Source: Stromatinia cepivora (taxonomy: Eukaryota > Ascomycota > Leotiomycetes > Helotiales > Sclerotiniaceae). From it: 64,000 nucleotides of DNA. The stretch lies in assembly GCA_014898415.1 (NCBI GenBank), contig RCTD01000008.1:186001-250000 (forward strand). The letters run 5' to 3'. The position numbers and the translations under genes were made by a program. Below, in pieces: positions 12,582-24,051 of this stretch. Numbering within the stretch: position 1 is the stretch's first letter; the number at the start of each line of letters is the position of its first letter. The notes beneath the pieces are model-generated. The model did not search any database. It saw only the letters and a program-made list of their open reading frames with translations, and was not told where the DNA came from.

Positions 12582-13365
12582 TTTCAATTTATATCTCAAA
12601 CAAATAACCACAAATCAAAGATACTGAAAATATGTATGACAAAATCCTCTAATGATGAAAATACACAGACTGTGTATCCAAAACCAAAACTGTAAAGAAA
12701 AAAGAAATAGATAAGAAAGGAAGTTCTTCAGATTTATATATCCATACTCAAGATTTGCAGTAGTTAAATTAGTGGGGTGTAGATTAGTGGGGACACCAAT
12801 ACCAATCCTTTTTTAGGGAACAAAGAATCAAGAATCTCGCTTGTCGGATACCTTTCGGGGACTTTTTGGTATGTGCAGGCATGGAAGGAATAGGGGGTGT
12901 CATATGTCTCCGAGTTAGAGGTATGTTTATGGTGATGTGAGGTGAGGTGAGATTTTAGGAGAGTTATTTTTTTGATGGTCTGAGGTTTGGGATGGGTGAG
13001 TGAGTTATGCTGATGGGATTGATTGGATATTATTTTGATTTTTGAGTGTGGAGAGATTTGGAAGAATGGTGTGGTGTTAGGTGTAACCGGGCTAGGCTTG
13101 GGGGAGATGTAACTTTCAACTACTAGGTATGCTCATCCAAAGGCAGGTAGTGATTACTTCTTATTATCGATGCATAGCACAATATAATACCTGATGAAAA
13201 GAAAACATGATACAATAGGTTTGTAAACTATTCTAATCGTATATCTCATTCTCATAATCGTTGTCTCTTGTCATTCATAGCTACTCTATTTCGTACACGG
13301 TATAATGCACGCATATTCGCTCACTATCTATGAAATCGCTCATCTCTAATACAGTCATCTAAGAT
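12582..13365. other. intergenic, no gene seen
   Basis: Promoter side of the methyltransferase and 3' side of UBP6. G/T-rich low-complexity stretches at 12900-13080. No gene seen. Confidence 0.5.
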
Positions 13366-15134
13366 TTACTGGTTGAGGCCTTCAGCAGTAGGTAAAGGAA
13401 TGGCCTTGTAAAGCAAGATGAGCGCAGAGTGAGATTCTCCACCACCAGCAAGAGTAGCAATCTTCTCAGGTTCAACCTCCGATACCTTGTCATCATTGAA
13501 CCACCACCATTTTCCATCTTCCTCGCCACGTACGCCTGTCTTGGGATCAAGTGGTCCTTGCTTCTTAACATATGAAGTGTAATGGCCACTGTCCGCACTA
13601 GAACCTTGATGGGTAACAATGCCACGAAGTTCGTAAAGACCAGACTTGTTAGCCCCATCATCCTTGGCAAGCTCTGGATTGATCAATGCGTGTAACTCCT
13701 TCTTGGCTTCCAAGATTGCAGCAGCCTTTTCGGCATCAATCTCCGCATCGGTCTTATAAACAACCTCCTCCATTTCAGTATCGCCATCTTTGGATTTAGT
13801 CTCCTTTTTCTCGTCCTTGTTTGATGAAGATGAAGAAGGTGCTTCGTCGACAAGGCCAGCTTTTTTGTCAGCCTCTTCTTTATCGTGGAGACGCTTTTGA
13901 CGCTTGCGAGCACGTTCAATGTCTTCCTCTTCCTTTCGTACCTCACGAACCTTGTCTCTAACAGGGATCAACATTTGCTTGAGCTCATCCGTACAGAATT
14001 CAACAACGTCCAGTTCATCAGGAAATGTGACCTTGCGCATAATCTTTGCTTTCTTTTGAGCCTCGCGTTTCCAGAAAAATCGGACGAAATGGACAGTAAG
14101 GTATTTAGGCAGACGTGAAATTTTCGATTTCTTGGTGTAGATAGCATCGCGACCAAGGACTTCGGATCTCTTTTCAATCTTCTCCTCCAATCCTGCGACA
14201 ATTCCATCTCGGAGATGATTGGTTGCGCCGCTGATATGACAATCAAGCTTCAAGAAAACATCTTCTCCATGGACTGGTTGTTCGCCTCCATCATTTGCCG
14301 CTTGCTCATCACACTCTGTGATAGATTTGAATGCTCCAGCCATATATTTGTCGACAAAAGAGACTTCCGCAGATGAAGATCCTCCGAGGATGCCACCTTC
14401 ATTTTTAATCTTCAATTTTGATCGTAGTACCTGGAGGATTTGCGTCCAAGCTTCTTCGGCATCTTGTTGCGCGAAGCCATGACCATTCTTCGCTTTCTCA
14501 TTGAACTGTGGGAACGCTTGTCGTAGAGCGTTGAGAAACATAAGTGGTGGGAACCCTTCTTGTGTTTCTGACATCTGCTTGTATAAATCTCGCATCGAAG
14601 CTGTCAAATCCAGAGGTCCGAGACCAAATCCACCGAGCAGATTAGAGCCACTTTGTCCATCCGGTCTGTATTTCTGCAGCGAATCTTGCAATTCTGGAAT
14701 TACTCTGAGAGTTTGCAAAGATGAGTTAAGATAACAGGTATTTCCCAGGTTCTGCAATCCAGCCGGCGTTGCGCCTACTTGTTGTGCAGCTTCTGCTTCG
14801 GTCATATCCTCAACAAATTTAATTGCTTCCTTCGGTCTAGAGAATGTTCCTCCTTCTGCAGGTGTTCCCATCATCATAAATGTCTGGCCTGGCTTGGCGC
14901 CAATCTTCGAGAGGTCGGTGTCATCTTTAAGTTGGCCACCTTTGACCAAAATCTTTTGACGTTCTGGTTCAACACCTGTGAGGGAATAGAGCTGGTATTT
15001 CAACGTTTCGCCGTTGGATGTAGGATCGAGCTCAACATCGTATTTCTTGCCCTGATGCTTGATAATCACTGCAATAATTATTAGATTATGCAAACGTTTG
15101 CGAACAGAGAATAGTTACCAGGTATGGTTGCCAT
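13366..15134 (-). CDS. UBP6: proteasome-associated ubiquitin hydrolase UBP6 (USP14 family)
   Basis: Minus-strand exons 15119-15134 (16 nt, MATIP) and 13366-15068, giving 572 residues. A 50-nt intron separates the start from the body and its removal restores MATIPVIIKHQGKKY. Residues about 4-78 form a ubiquitin-like domain that in this family docks on the 26S proteasome (Rpn1). The USP catalytic domain follows: Cys box GLQNLGNTCYLNS with the nucleophile at about C117, His box SADSGHYTSYV with the general base at about H501, and the WWWFNDDKV segment supplying the Asn/Asp. A charged Lys/Glu/Ser-rich insertion lies at about residues 400-460. Known role: trims ubiquitin from substrates at the proteasome and recycles it. 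Length fits the family. Divergent with ARPC4, 340 bp between start codons. Confidence 0.96.
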
Positions 15135-15474
15135 GATGGTGGTGGGGTGAGTTTCTTGAAGGCTATTGTTTCTGGGTAGTGTTTGTTGGCTTGTAGAATT
15201 TGATAAACCAGAGACTAGAATTAGAATTTCTTGTCCCTGTTCGATTTTATATGGGCTTTGAGAAAAGTTCTCTATGAAGTTGTAATATTTTACAAACAGA
15301 ATTGGGAAAATGATAGATAATCTTAGCGCGCCTTACGTAGCGCGTGGGATGCCTGAACCACTAGAGATAGCCCCAGCCCCACCAAAGCATCGACAACACG
15401 ATTGTTAACTCCATACCGGTCGGTACAGTTGATGACATCTTAAGGAGAAACTCGAGACAAGAAACCTCAACGAG
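15135..15474. promoter_or_regulatory. divergent UBP6 / ARPC4 intergenic promoter region
   Basis: 340 bp lie between the start codons of two head-to-head housekeeping genes, so both promoters must lie here or overlap the leaders. No individual element is assigned with confidence. Confidence 0.55.
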
Positions 15475-16218
15475 ATGGTATGTGACAATTCTGATTCTTA
15501 TTATAGCTTAAGTACCTTCGAGAATTAACTGACATAATCTTAATTTAATCCTCATAGTCTCAATCATTGCGACCTTACCTTCAATGCGTACGGTCTTCCT
15601 TAACCGCAGCTCTATGTCTCTCGAACTTCGCATCGCAGACCTCCGAAAGGCACAATGTGCCGGAGATTGAAGCTAAAACTTCACCAGAAGTCCTTTTAAA
15701 TCCCTTGACAGTCGCACGAAATGAAAACGAAAGAGTCCTCATTGAACCAAGTATCAACAGTGTCCGAATTAGCATTAAGATCAAACAAGCGGACGAAATT
15801 GAGCACATTCTTGTACACAAATTTACCAGATTCTTGACCCAGAGAGCGGAGGCGTTCTTTATTCTTAGGAGAAAGCCGGTTAAGGTGGGTGGCAGACTTG
15901 GATATGTAAGGAGGAGAGGAGGCTGATATTATACTAGGGCTACGATATTTCGTTTTTGATTACGAACTTCCATACAGAGGAGATGTTAAAGCATAAGCTG
16001 GTGGATTTCATCATACAATTCATGGAGGAAGTTGATAAGGAGATCTCGGAGATGAAGCTATTTGTGGGCTCTGTACTTCCCTCTCGATGGGGTCTATCGC
16101 TAACGTGGGGAATAGTTGAATGCTCGTGCAAGATTCGTTGCGGAATCGTTTTTAACACCTGTAAGTATTCGTTGGATATTTCTAACATCAGCTAATGTTG
16201 TGCCTCCAGTTCGATTAA
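15475..16218 (+). CDS. ARPC4: Arp2/3 complex 20 kDa subunit (ARPC4)
   Basis: Five coding exons: 15475-15477 (the ATG alone), 15558-15884, 15938-16063, 16116-16160 and 16210-16218, giving 169 residues, the usual length. Introns are 80, 53, 52 and 49 nt. The conserved body is plain: [13 protein letters not shown], the [13 protein letters not shown] segment, [45 protein letters not shown], and the C-terminal helix with [17 protein letters not shown]. Known role: core subunit of the seven-protein Arp2/3 complex, which nucleates branched actin at endocytic patches. The first exon contributes only the start codon and the last only Phe-Asp-stop, so unspliced translation misses both ends. Confidence 0.96.
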
Positions 16219-17104
16219 GCTTGGAGCTGGGTTTCGGAGCATACAATGTTGATAGTAGCATATTTTGGGATCAGCGGTGTGGGAAGTCGACATCCTGATC
16301 GGGCGTTTCGGAGAATAAAAGATTTATAAACAGGCTGTCAGAAAATCCACGTCTAAGATGTTTCTAGGCTGGTATTCAATATCCTATGTTATGTCAGTGT
16401 GAACGAATATATGCCAGCACTGCGGAGAACACATACTCTCAGTTTGAGAGCTTCATCTCATGTCGCCCCTTCTGTGAGACTGTGACTCTCCTTGTTCTGC
16501 AGTCCTCTTAGCCAATTGGTCTGGCTGTTCCCCATGTGAATCACTCCTAAGTTTGCGGTCTCTGTATTGTACACTCAAAGGGGTCTGCACAACGGGCTTT
16601 TGGGGATTTCGGGACCTACTCAAATTACCAAACATTCCACCGCGGTCATGATCTTGACATTTATATAAGTTTCGTCCGAGCAAAATACTCTGGGGCCAGC
16701 CTTCGAGATTTTGGGCTCCATGTTCTTCTTGACATTGATATGATCATCAAAGCCACTCATCTCGAGGTGAACATGTGACCTAGGAGAATTCGCGCTAGTG
16801 ATGCATATGCAAGGTTGTCTTTCAAACACCGACTTTTCTAGAATCTTACAATTGCATACGACGACGTTATCGATAACATCAACAAGTATTACATATCCAT
16901 ACCGTGATGAATCAAGCTATTAACGTCTAGAATCCAACTAGTGATGTCGAGGATATTATATCCAACAATTTTAGCTATATTTTTCTGAATCTTCAACTAA
17001 ATGGTCGGACAATCATATTTAGACACTCATTGCTCAAACTTACCACTAGCAATCAGTGAATCTAAACTAATCCGGCTCGTCCGAATATGAGGCGTTGAAC
17101 ACTC
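16219..17104. other. intergenic, no gene seen
   Basis: Spacer between ARPC4 and the HET gene. Short open frames on both strands have no recognisable domain. Confidence 0.5.
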
Positions 17105-19144
17105 ATGCATCAGACCAACCCTCTTTCAAATACTGATGGGCCGTCGAAAAAAGCAATAGTGTCAATGATGCCAATGAATGGTTACACATCGCCTCTACTT
17201 CCTACTCTCCCTCCTATTGAGACCTCAAATTCCCCGTTTGCTACAGATTTGCATCACTATACGCCTACCAGAGGCCCCAAACCATCGTATAAACCATTGG
17301 ATATTGATAGGGAAGAAATTCGCCTTCTTGTCCTTCCATGCGCTGGCTCTGATAGCCAAATGTATGAATTCATTCATGTTTCCCTACTCACCAATGTCAA
17401 ATATGAGGCATTGTCTTATGCATGGGGCGATCTACCAGCGAACAAAACAATTACGATTGATCAAACAGATTACTACATACGAGACAATCTATTTGCTGCA
17501 CTAGAAGCTCTTCGACTACGGAGTCGCCGTCGTCATCTATGGGTGGATGCTGTTTGCATCAATCAAGGGGATTTTGACGAGCGTAATGGGCAAGTTGCTC
17601 TTATGAGTCAAATTTTTGCGAAAGCCGACGAAGTAATCGTGTGGTTGGGCAAAGCTGGAAGAGACTACTGGGGCGCAATGGTCTTGCTCGACAGTCTAGG
17701 AAATTCCGAAACGTCCGCGAAAGAGCTTTCAAGATTAGTATCAGAGCATGCAGCCGTTGCGCATGTCAAGTTTTGGACGGAATTATCTCTTTTATGCCAC
17801 AGGCCATATTGGCAAAGATTGTGGATTATACAGGAGGTAGTCCTCGCTTCAAAAATCAAAGCTCACTGCTCATCCTTGATTTTTGATTGGGAGCGCCTAG
17901 ATTGGGTGTTTCGACGAATGAATACTATCCAAGAGACAGCCATGAATTTATACGTTGGGACGTCGTTAGCTGGGGGTGGTGATAAAGGTTACTTTAGCTT
18001 ACTACAAACACTGGAAGCTATTCGGAATAGTATACCCTCTCGATTGTCTCAGAGGAGACAGGAGATCAAAGAACGGGTCCCATTACTAGATCTGTTTCTG
18101 ACGCATAGCGAAGCATTATGCACTGATCAAAGAGATAGGTTCTTTGGCTTATACAGCCTTGCGAAGGATTGCTGCACTAAGGCCACCCCCGCGGATTACA
18201 GGAAATCATTCTTCGAAACAATATCTATGGTTACTCTTCACCATTTCCGTCGCCATGTTGATAAAATTGACGTCCTTGAGAAATATGAACATTTCAGGCA
18301 AACCCTTGCGAGAACAATGCCCGAATCGATTCATATCGTGCAAGGCTTCCTCAATGATAACCCAGACGCTTTGGAGGGACACGAGGTTATGAAAGCAGTT
18401 GGAAATGTTCGTGGATCTATTGTTTATCTCAGCCCCCCGCTGAAAGATCTGTGCTTAACAGATTATCTCCAAGATTTGGATTTTTTGGATTTGAATGCAA
18501 CTCCACGCATTGAGGATCAACTACGTTACTTTCTTCATCAACGCGGCGTCAAAGGATACTTTCATGACGCCCAATTACACAATATCGACGACATCTGCAA
18601 TTACGGGAGCCGGGAAAAATGCTCATTCTCAGCGTTCTATTTGACCGACCAAGCTTCCTCGAAAGATGAGAATACGGAACACCAAGCTTCTGGTCTTCTA
18701 GGCCCGCGTCATAAGTCGCTGCCACCAGGAAAGAGAGACCGCATAGTATCGCAGCTCTTGTCCTCGTTTAATCAGACCGTTCATGAAGCAAAGTGGAAGG
18801 TAGAACAATCTCACAACTATACGCCGGTTAGGCTGTTCTTGGAAGAGAATGGGATGATAGGATACGTATCGGATAATGCACAGATCGGCGATATGGTTGT
18901 TCAGTTTCGAGCTACAAGTACTGCTGTAGTGATGAGAAAGGAAGGGAATAAAGACAGCATCGTCGGGAGAGCATGTGATTTCCTTGATCGTCGTTCAAGG
19001 CATGGAAAAACTCGTCCTTTTGTATGCCAGGATCAAGACATTGACGAGAATGGATTTGATGTACCCCCTCGATTAATATGTTTGCGCATGAAGCTTTCCG
19101 CCCTACGAAAGTTGGCCAATGGAAATGTAACTTATGGCGACTGA
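17105..19144 (+). CDS. heterokaryon-incompatibility (HET) domain protein
   Basis: Single exon, 679 residues, starting at the first ATG of the frame. The HET domain begins near residue 98 with YEALSYAWGD, followed by HLWVDAVCINQ at about 144-154, the ERNGQVALM block at about 159-167 and ADEVIVWLG at about 174-182. It runs to about residue 245, where RLWIIQEVVLA matches the usual end of the domain. The remaining ~430 residues are the variable effector region typical of stand-alone HET proteins; I recognise no NACHT, WD40 or ankyrin repeats there. Known role: HET proteins mediate programmed cell death on non-self fusion; the partner here is unknown. Downstream sequence is decayed, consistent with a variable accessory island. 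Confidence 0.93.
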   Translation: MHQTNPLSNTDGPSKKAIVSMMPMNGYTSPLLPTLPPIETSNSPFATDLHHYTPTRGPKPSYKPLDIDREEIRLLVLPCAGSDSQMYEFIHVSLLTNVKYEALSYAWGDLPANKTITIDQTDYYIRDNLFAALEALRLRSRRRHLWVDAVCINQGDFDERNGQVALMSQIFAKADEVIVWLGKAGRDYWGAMVLLDSLGNSETSAKELSRLVSEHAAVAHVKFWTELSLLCHRPYWQRLWIIQEVVLASKIKAHCSSLIFDWERLDWVFRRMNTIQETAMNLYVGTSLAGGGDKGYFSLLQTLEAIRNSIPSRLSQRRQEIKERVPLLDLFLTHSEALCTDQRDRFFGLYSLAKDCCTKATPADYRKSFFETISMVTLHHFRRHVDKIDVLEKYEHFRQTLARTMPESIHIVQGFLNDNPDALEGHEVMKAVGNVRGSIVYLSPPLKDLCLTDYLQDLDFLDLNATPRIEDQLRYFLHQRGVKGYFHDAQLHNIDDICNYGSREKCSFSAFYLTDQASSKDENTEHQASGLLGPRHKSLPPGKRDRIVSQLLSSFNQTVHEAKWKVEQSHNYTPVRLFLEENGMIGYVSDNAQIGDMVVQFRATSTAVVMRKEGNKDSIVGRACDFLDRRSRHGKTRPFVCQDQDIDENGFDVPPRLICLRMKLSALRKLANGNVTYGD

Positions 19145-20902
19145 ACGACTATTTCTTGATATCTGCGGCGTGTATGTGCCGGATGCGGATTCAATGCTCA
19201 GGTCAATTTCGAACAAAGAATCCTATATCTCTGGATTTGACTCCGAAACTAGAATTTCAACGCCTAGATTCGAGGCCAAGATTCAAGTAGAATGCCTCAG
19301 TGTACTCACATGAACGAACCAAACTTGAGATGATGAATTCTTTATACTTCGGCCCAGGTATCCTTATGAACGAGAAAGTTTCTTCGTTCCAAAGATCAAC
19401 TGCTTTTGAGTCAATCGAGATATATGGAACCAGAATTGCCCGGCGCGAATCGTCAAACATTTGAAAATCAACTTGGCGGTTGGGATAAATTTTCACGTAT
19501 CATGCTCATGTGTGTAGAAAATACGCGCTATCCTCAGAGTGGGCGGGCAGATACGTACAGGGTCTCTGTTGTTGAGCTCCGAAGATATCTGGCCAGGGCT
19601 CCCGTCAAACGATAAAACTTATGGAATGAAATGCAAAATAGATCAGTGTTGATAAAACCATTGGAACAGTGTCACTGCAATTTGAAAGAACGTTAGACGC
19701 TCTTGATTTTGGTTTTTTGCAACAACTTACTAGAATATTCAAGAGCTTGGAAGAAATCGCCATCACATACCCCCTCGATATTGATTTTTCGATCATACCT
19801 TTGAGCCGAAATGGAAGCTTATTTGGTCGAGAGCGTCGCAGCATTGTCTTCGACGTCATAGTATATTTTGGCGTGTGACTTGTGAAGGAACTAAATGTTG
19901 CGATCTGCACTTTAAAACAATGGCACCTCGTCGTCTTCCTCTTCTGACATCCATTCCTTAATCATCTAGGTCAGCTTGCGCGACCCGTAGATCTCGATGA
20001 AGTGTCAGATGAATAGTACTTCAAAAATTCATGGTGGTTGATTTCTTTGAGAATCGACTATGTGTAGTCGAGGGGGTATGGAGGAAGGTGGAAGTGTGAT
20101 TTGAATCTAGCAATAATCATTGTATTACTTTCTAAGTATTATTATTGACATTCTTCGGAAGACAAAAATGTTCGGTGATTGTTCCTTGTGAGTTATGTGA
20201 ACATTAGTTTGGTTTGGCAGGTTGATCATCATCCAGATGTCCGAATATCTCTGCAGTATTGGAACGAGTTGCATTTGGTCACTGGACCAGAATCTCCGGG
20301 TCCAGCGCATATTGTATCCTCGTGGCTTGAGTCCGATCTATAAACTCTGCTCCCATTGTTCCATTCCAACTTACATGATGTACTCTATTATTGGACCTCG
20401 ATATCGTTTGGAACTTTATGTTACAGCAGTATCCGAATATAAGAGAAATATCTGCCAAGAGTATCGCATACTTGCCCTCGATACTCATAAGCCCTGTACA
20501 TCTAACCCGCGTGTGGTAGCTGTATCGGAAAATTACAGCGTGATTGAGTGTCCAGCGGTTTGGTTTCGACCTGAGCATGATATAGTCTAGCTAGATACAA
20601 CGGCCTTTGGAGACTGGCGCTGGAGACAATATAATTTATTTGAAAGGACCAAGTCAGAGCTAGGAACACGTGCAATACGTTCTCTAGCTATGCTTATCAT
20701 TTGACCTGGAATATCTGGGGAGTTTCGGAAAATTACTGGAAAGTCTCCGCTCCGGAGGGACAGCCTGCTCTTCAACGGTGATATTCCGGATAGTGTGGAT
20801 ATTTCTCTGGATTATTCCCCGCTCTCGGGGAGTTAACACTGATCACAGGGGAATCTATGGTGAGCCACCTTATGGCGAGCCATATATTGGCTACAGCCAC
20901 AC
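19145..20902. other. decayed or non-coding sequence after the HET gene
   Basis: No intact gene seen. A protein-like minus-strand stretch lies at about 19257-19496 (contains VDFQMFDDSRRAILVPY) and a plus-strand one at about 20222-20590, but neither has a family I recognise, a start context or continuing exons. They may be remnants of broken genes. Confidence 0.35.
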
Positions 20903-21198
20903 ACCGCGTATCCTTCACAACTATCCGCGGTATCCGGAGATATTAGCGAAGTCAATGATGCGTGGCTTGGCAATTCCGGCAATAACACCATTTTGTACGA
21001 CGACCCAGCTCTTGAGGACATTTCCAAGAAGGCTCACGAAAAATGTTTAGAAGAGTAATATGGAAAAGGACAAGGCCCCTAAATTGCAGTTTATGGACAC
21101 CGGTGATCCTGAGAATCTGCCAAAATGGGGCATGCGTGATTACTAGACATTGCAATTTACCATTCACATTCTAGCAATCTCTATCGTATGCATTTGAG
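20903..21198 (+). pseudogene. remnant of an MFS transporter N-terminus
   Basis: In one frame (20903-21058) the text reads like a cytosolic N-terminus (NDAWLGNSGNNTILYDDPAL) and ends at TAA. Two bases out of frame, it resumes with DTGDPENLPKWGMRDY, the DPENPxNW-type signature just before the first membrane helix of fungal MFS drug transporters. A TAG stop and a hydrophobic stretch (TLQFTIHILAISIVCI) follow, after which similarity disappears. The frameshift plus stops mark a broken fragment. Confidence 0.5.
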
Positions 21199-21978
21199 TT
21201 TTATACAATCTACCTTAATGGTTTGATTTTTACTGAAATATTCTATTTACACATGGAGCATTGTTCACAAATAAAACGCAAGGAAAGATCGGAACCAGAC
21301 TCGCAGACCTTACATTACAATGTAGGCTCATTGGATGATATATTTGGTTGAGAAGGCAGTCCATTGGATATCTGAGCTTCAGTGCCTTAATCATCAATGC
21401 CCATTATGCTCAGAATGTACAATAACAATATGGATATAAACCTTTTATGTACGAACTTTCATACCATACTCTTCTAACATCGTGGCAAGCTTTAAGCATC
21501 AAATGCCTTGTATTCAAGAAGTTCAGTGTTTGATGTCCAGAGGTCGATATCGCCAACATGAACCTCGGCATTAGTGGTGCCAAGGAGGATCCTTCGAATG
21601 TTTGGTAAACCTAACTGTTCATCAAAGACCAATGCTCGAATTGGACTGCGAATCCAACTTGCCATTTCAATGAGGGTCCAAAACCCCCCAAAGTCTCTTT
21701 CCGGGTTACCTCAGGGGTCACTTCGGCAAATATGAGTATGGGTGGCCGTGTGGCCCGCTTTTAACGAATGAACCTCGGTCAAATCGGATTCCTTATCAAA
21801 GACATATTTGATCCGTGATGTGAAGTTTGTTAAGTTGCTTCCAAATTATGTCTCATATTTTAGGTCTCGGATGTGCTTCAATTCAATCTTCTTCCATTCA
21901 AGATTGCACCTCATCCATTAGAATAGACCTTTCGCCCAGACACGTCTTGCCCAAATCCCACACTTCTACAACAGAAAA
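21199..21978. other. intergenic; possible minus-strand coding remnant at 21497-21735
   Basis: The reverse strand of about 21497-21735 reads continuously with protein-like text (contains FGGFWTLIEMASWIRSP and HVGDIDLWTSNTELLEYK) before a stop, but an in-frame stop precedes it and I cannot name a family. Otherwise nothing is seen. The last ~80 bp must carry the promoter or leader of the thioesterase. Confidence 0.3.
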
Positions 21979-23152
21979 ATGACGAATCGTCCAACGCTTG
22001 TCCCACCTCCTCCTATTAACCCTTCGAAATCTGCCATTGAGAATGTATTGGAACTTCGAGAATTGAGTCAAATTGGGCCGGTAAGCGTTTGGTTTCCTAT
22101 ATCTTCTCACAGAAATTGATGGTTCGCCATTGACTAACAAACTCTCTCCCTCACCAGGACATCTTCACAAACACTCACCCCTTATGGCTTCCTCCTAATG
22201 CACGAGGTATATATGGAGGAGCAATCATCGCACAATGTCTTGCAGCTGCGCAATGCACCGTCCCGCGTAACTTTACCGTACACAGCATGCACTGTTATTT
22301 TGTCCTAGCTGGCAACTCTGATTTACCAGTTATGTACTACGTCGAACATGTTCGCGAAGGTCGTTCGTTCGCTACCCGCACAGTACAAGCACGTCAAAAG
22401 GGGAAATGTATATTCACGACCACAATGTCCTTCGTGAGAGAGGGTAGTGGAGGCAGAAAGAACGTCAAACATGCGGTTCCAATTCCCAAGGATATTAGAC
22501 AACCCGATGAGGATGACGAATTGTTCAAAATGGAGATGAAGACTGATAGTCCGTTTATCAGTCAGAGGCTTGAGATTTTGAATGCCGAGTCTGGGATGCC
22601 GCATGAGCAGAGAACGAGGCAGTGGATCAAGGCGAGGGGAAGGATTAGTGAGGAAGGTGGACATCAGGCGCATTTGAATGCCTTGGCTTACATGAGCGAC
22701 AGCTATTTCATTGGCGCTGCGGCTAGAGTACACAAGCTCTGGAGATATGGCAGAGAAGGAATCAAAGAGGAGGGGGACAACACGGAAGAGACGGAGAAGG
22801 ATAAATATGTGAAGAAACTGAAAGAAGCAGAAGGATTCGGAGATGATTTGACCAACGAGAAGAAAAGACCAGAGGTTGGGATGATGGTTAGTTTAGACCA
22901 CACAATATATTTTCATGAGCCTAGGAGGTTTAGAGCGGACGAGTGGATGTTCGCCGAGATGTCGAGTCCGTGGACTGGGGATGGGAGGGGGGTGGTCACA
23001 CAGCATATGTTTGCTAAGGATGGGACGTTGGTTGCTACTTGTTTTCAAGAGGTATATTATCTTTTTTGGACTTGCGGTTGGCTTGTTGCTAATGAATTGT
23101 GTAGGGCGTTATGAGACTCAAGCAGGATGAATCGGAGAAAGCCAAGTTATAA
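21979..23152 (+). CDS. peroxisomal acyl-CoA thioesterase (TesB/ACOT8 type)
   Basis: Exons 21979-22080, 22158-23051 and 23105-23152, giving 347 residues. Introns are 77 and 53 nt. The double hot-dog fold is recognisable: PLWLPPNARGIYGGAIIAQC and NFTVHSMHCYFVLAG in the first half, with REGRSFATRTVQA. In the second half, SLDHTIYFHEP, the MSSPWT segment and ATCFQEG carry the Asp, Ser/Thr and Gln positions of the TesB active site. Known reaction: hydrolyses acyl-CoA to free fatty acid and CoA, linked to peroxisomal beta-oxidation. The third exon encodes GVMRLK and ends in Ala-Lys-Leu, a canonical PTS1 signal. A charged Lys/Glu-rich insert separates the two hot-dog units. Confidence 0.93.
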
Positions 23153-24051
23153 TAGGATGTCGGGTACAGTGGAGGTATACTTCGTTCGAATCCTGGCTGT
23201 AAGATAAAACAGCTGGAATAAGGTGAGGCAAGGGGTGAGGCAGGAGGATTTGGCAAGTTGTATTTTATTAGACATTTAGATTTCATTTACGATACCATCT
23301 TCGTATTGGTCGGAGGGTTTGGTTCTTGAGGCAAACCTAGGGCAAACTAATAGATATTATGAGGAAGTGTTAGACATTCTGGATTTTGTGTTCGATACTG
23401 GTATAACATTTCTTACTTATTTATATAGAAGCTTTTGAATGACTAAATATAACAAAAAAAGCTTACCGAACTTCAAATGCACAACTGATAGAGCTCTCTG
23501 CAATGGCAGTGCATTGACATGTGACTGTGGATCATCTAGCTGACCGATTCTTTGACAACAAAGTTTCATGCATCTTAGTAAGTTTAGCAAAACAACACGA
23601 CAGATGCTTTTATATCCTCACCAATGTAAGTCTTTTTTACTTTCAAAGAATACCTCTTCTTCAATAGTCTCTCATTATCTACCACTCGTAGCCAGATCAT
23701 AGCCTTGCTAATCCAGCTATTCATTTCAGCCTTGTTTACATCACCTCGGAGGTTTTGAGCTCCGTTCTCCAGAATCTTGTTTAACCTTATTTTGATGCCT
23801 GGCAATTTCAAACTCATAACTCACAACATCTGGAGGTTCCCGGTCAGCAGGGCCCAAACAATTTCAATATTAATCTATTTCAGCTGACGACGTGTTCATG
23901 ATAACAGTTGGTCATACATCTTTGAGACTTGGTTTCTGGACACACTTCACTCGGACGAAATACTCAATTAACCACTTATCAAAACACTACGATTGTGCGA
24001 AGTTGAACAGATCTCCGAGATTCTAATTTGAGTTCTTGTGCTGTGAATCCA
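23153..24051. other. intergenic, no gene seen
   Basis: Spacer between thioesterase and EFR3, with short open frames only. Confidence 0.5.

Noticed and set aside
23175..23200. GTTCGAATCC resembling a tRNA T-loop
   Set aside because: T-stem does not pair and no cloverleaf can be drawn.
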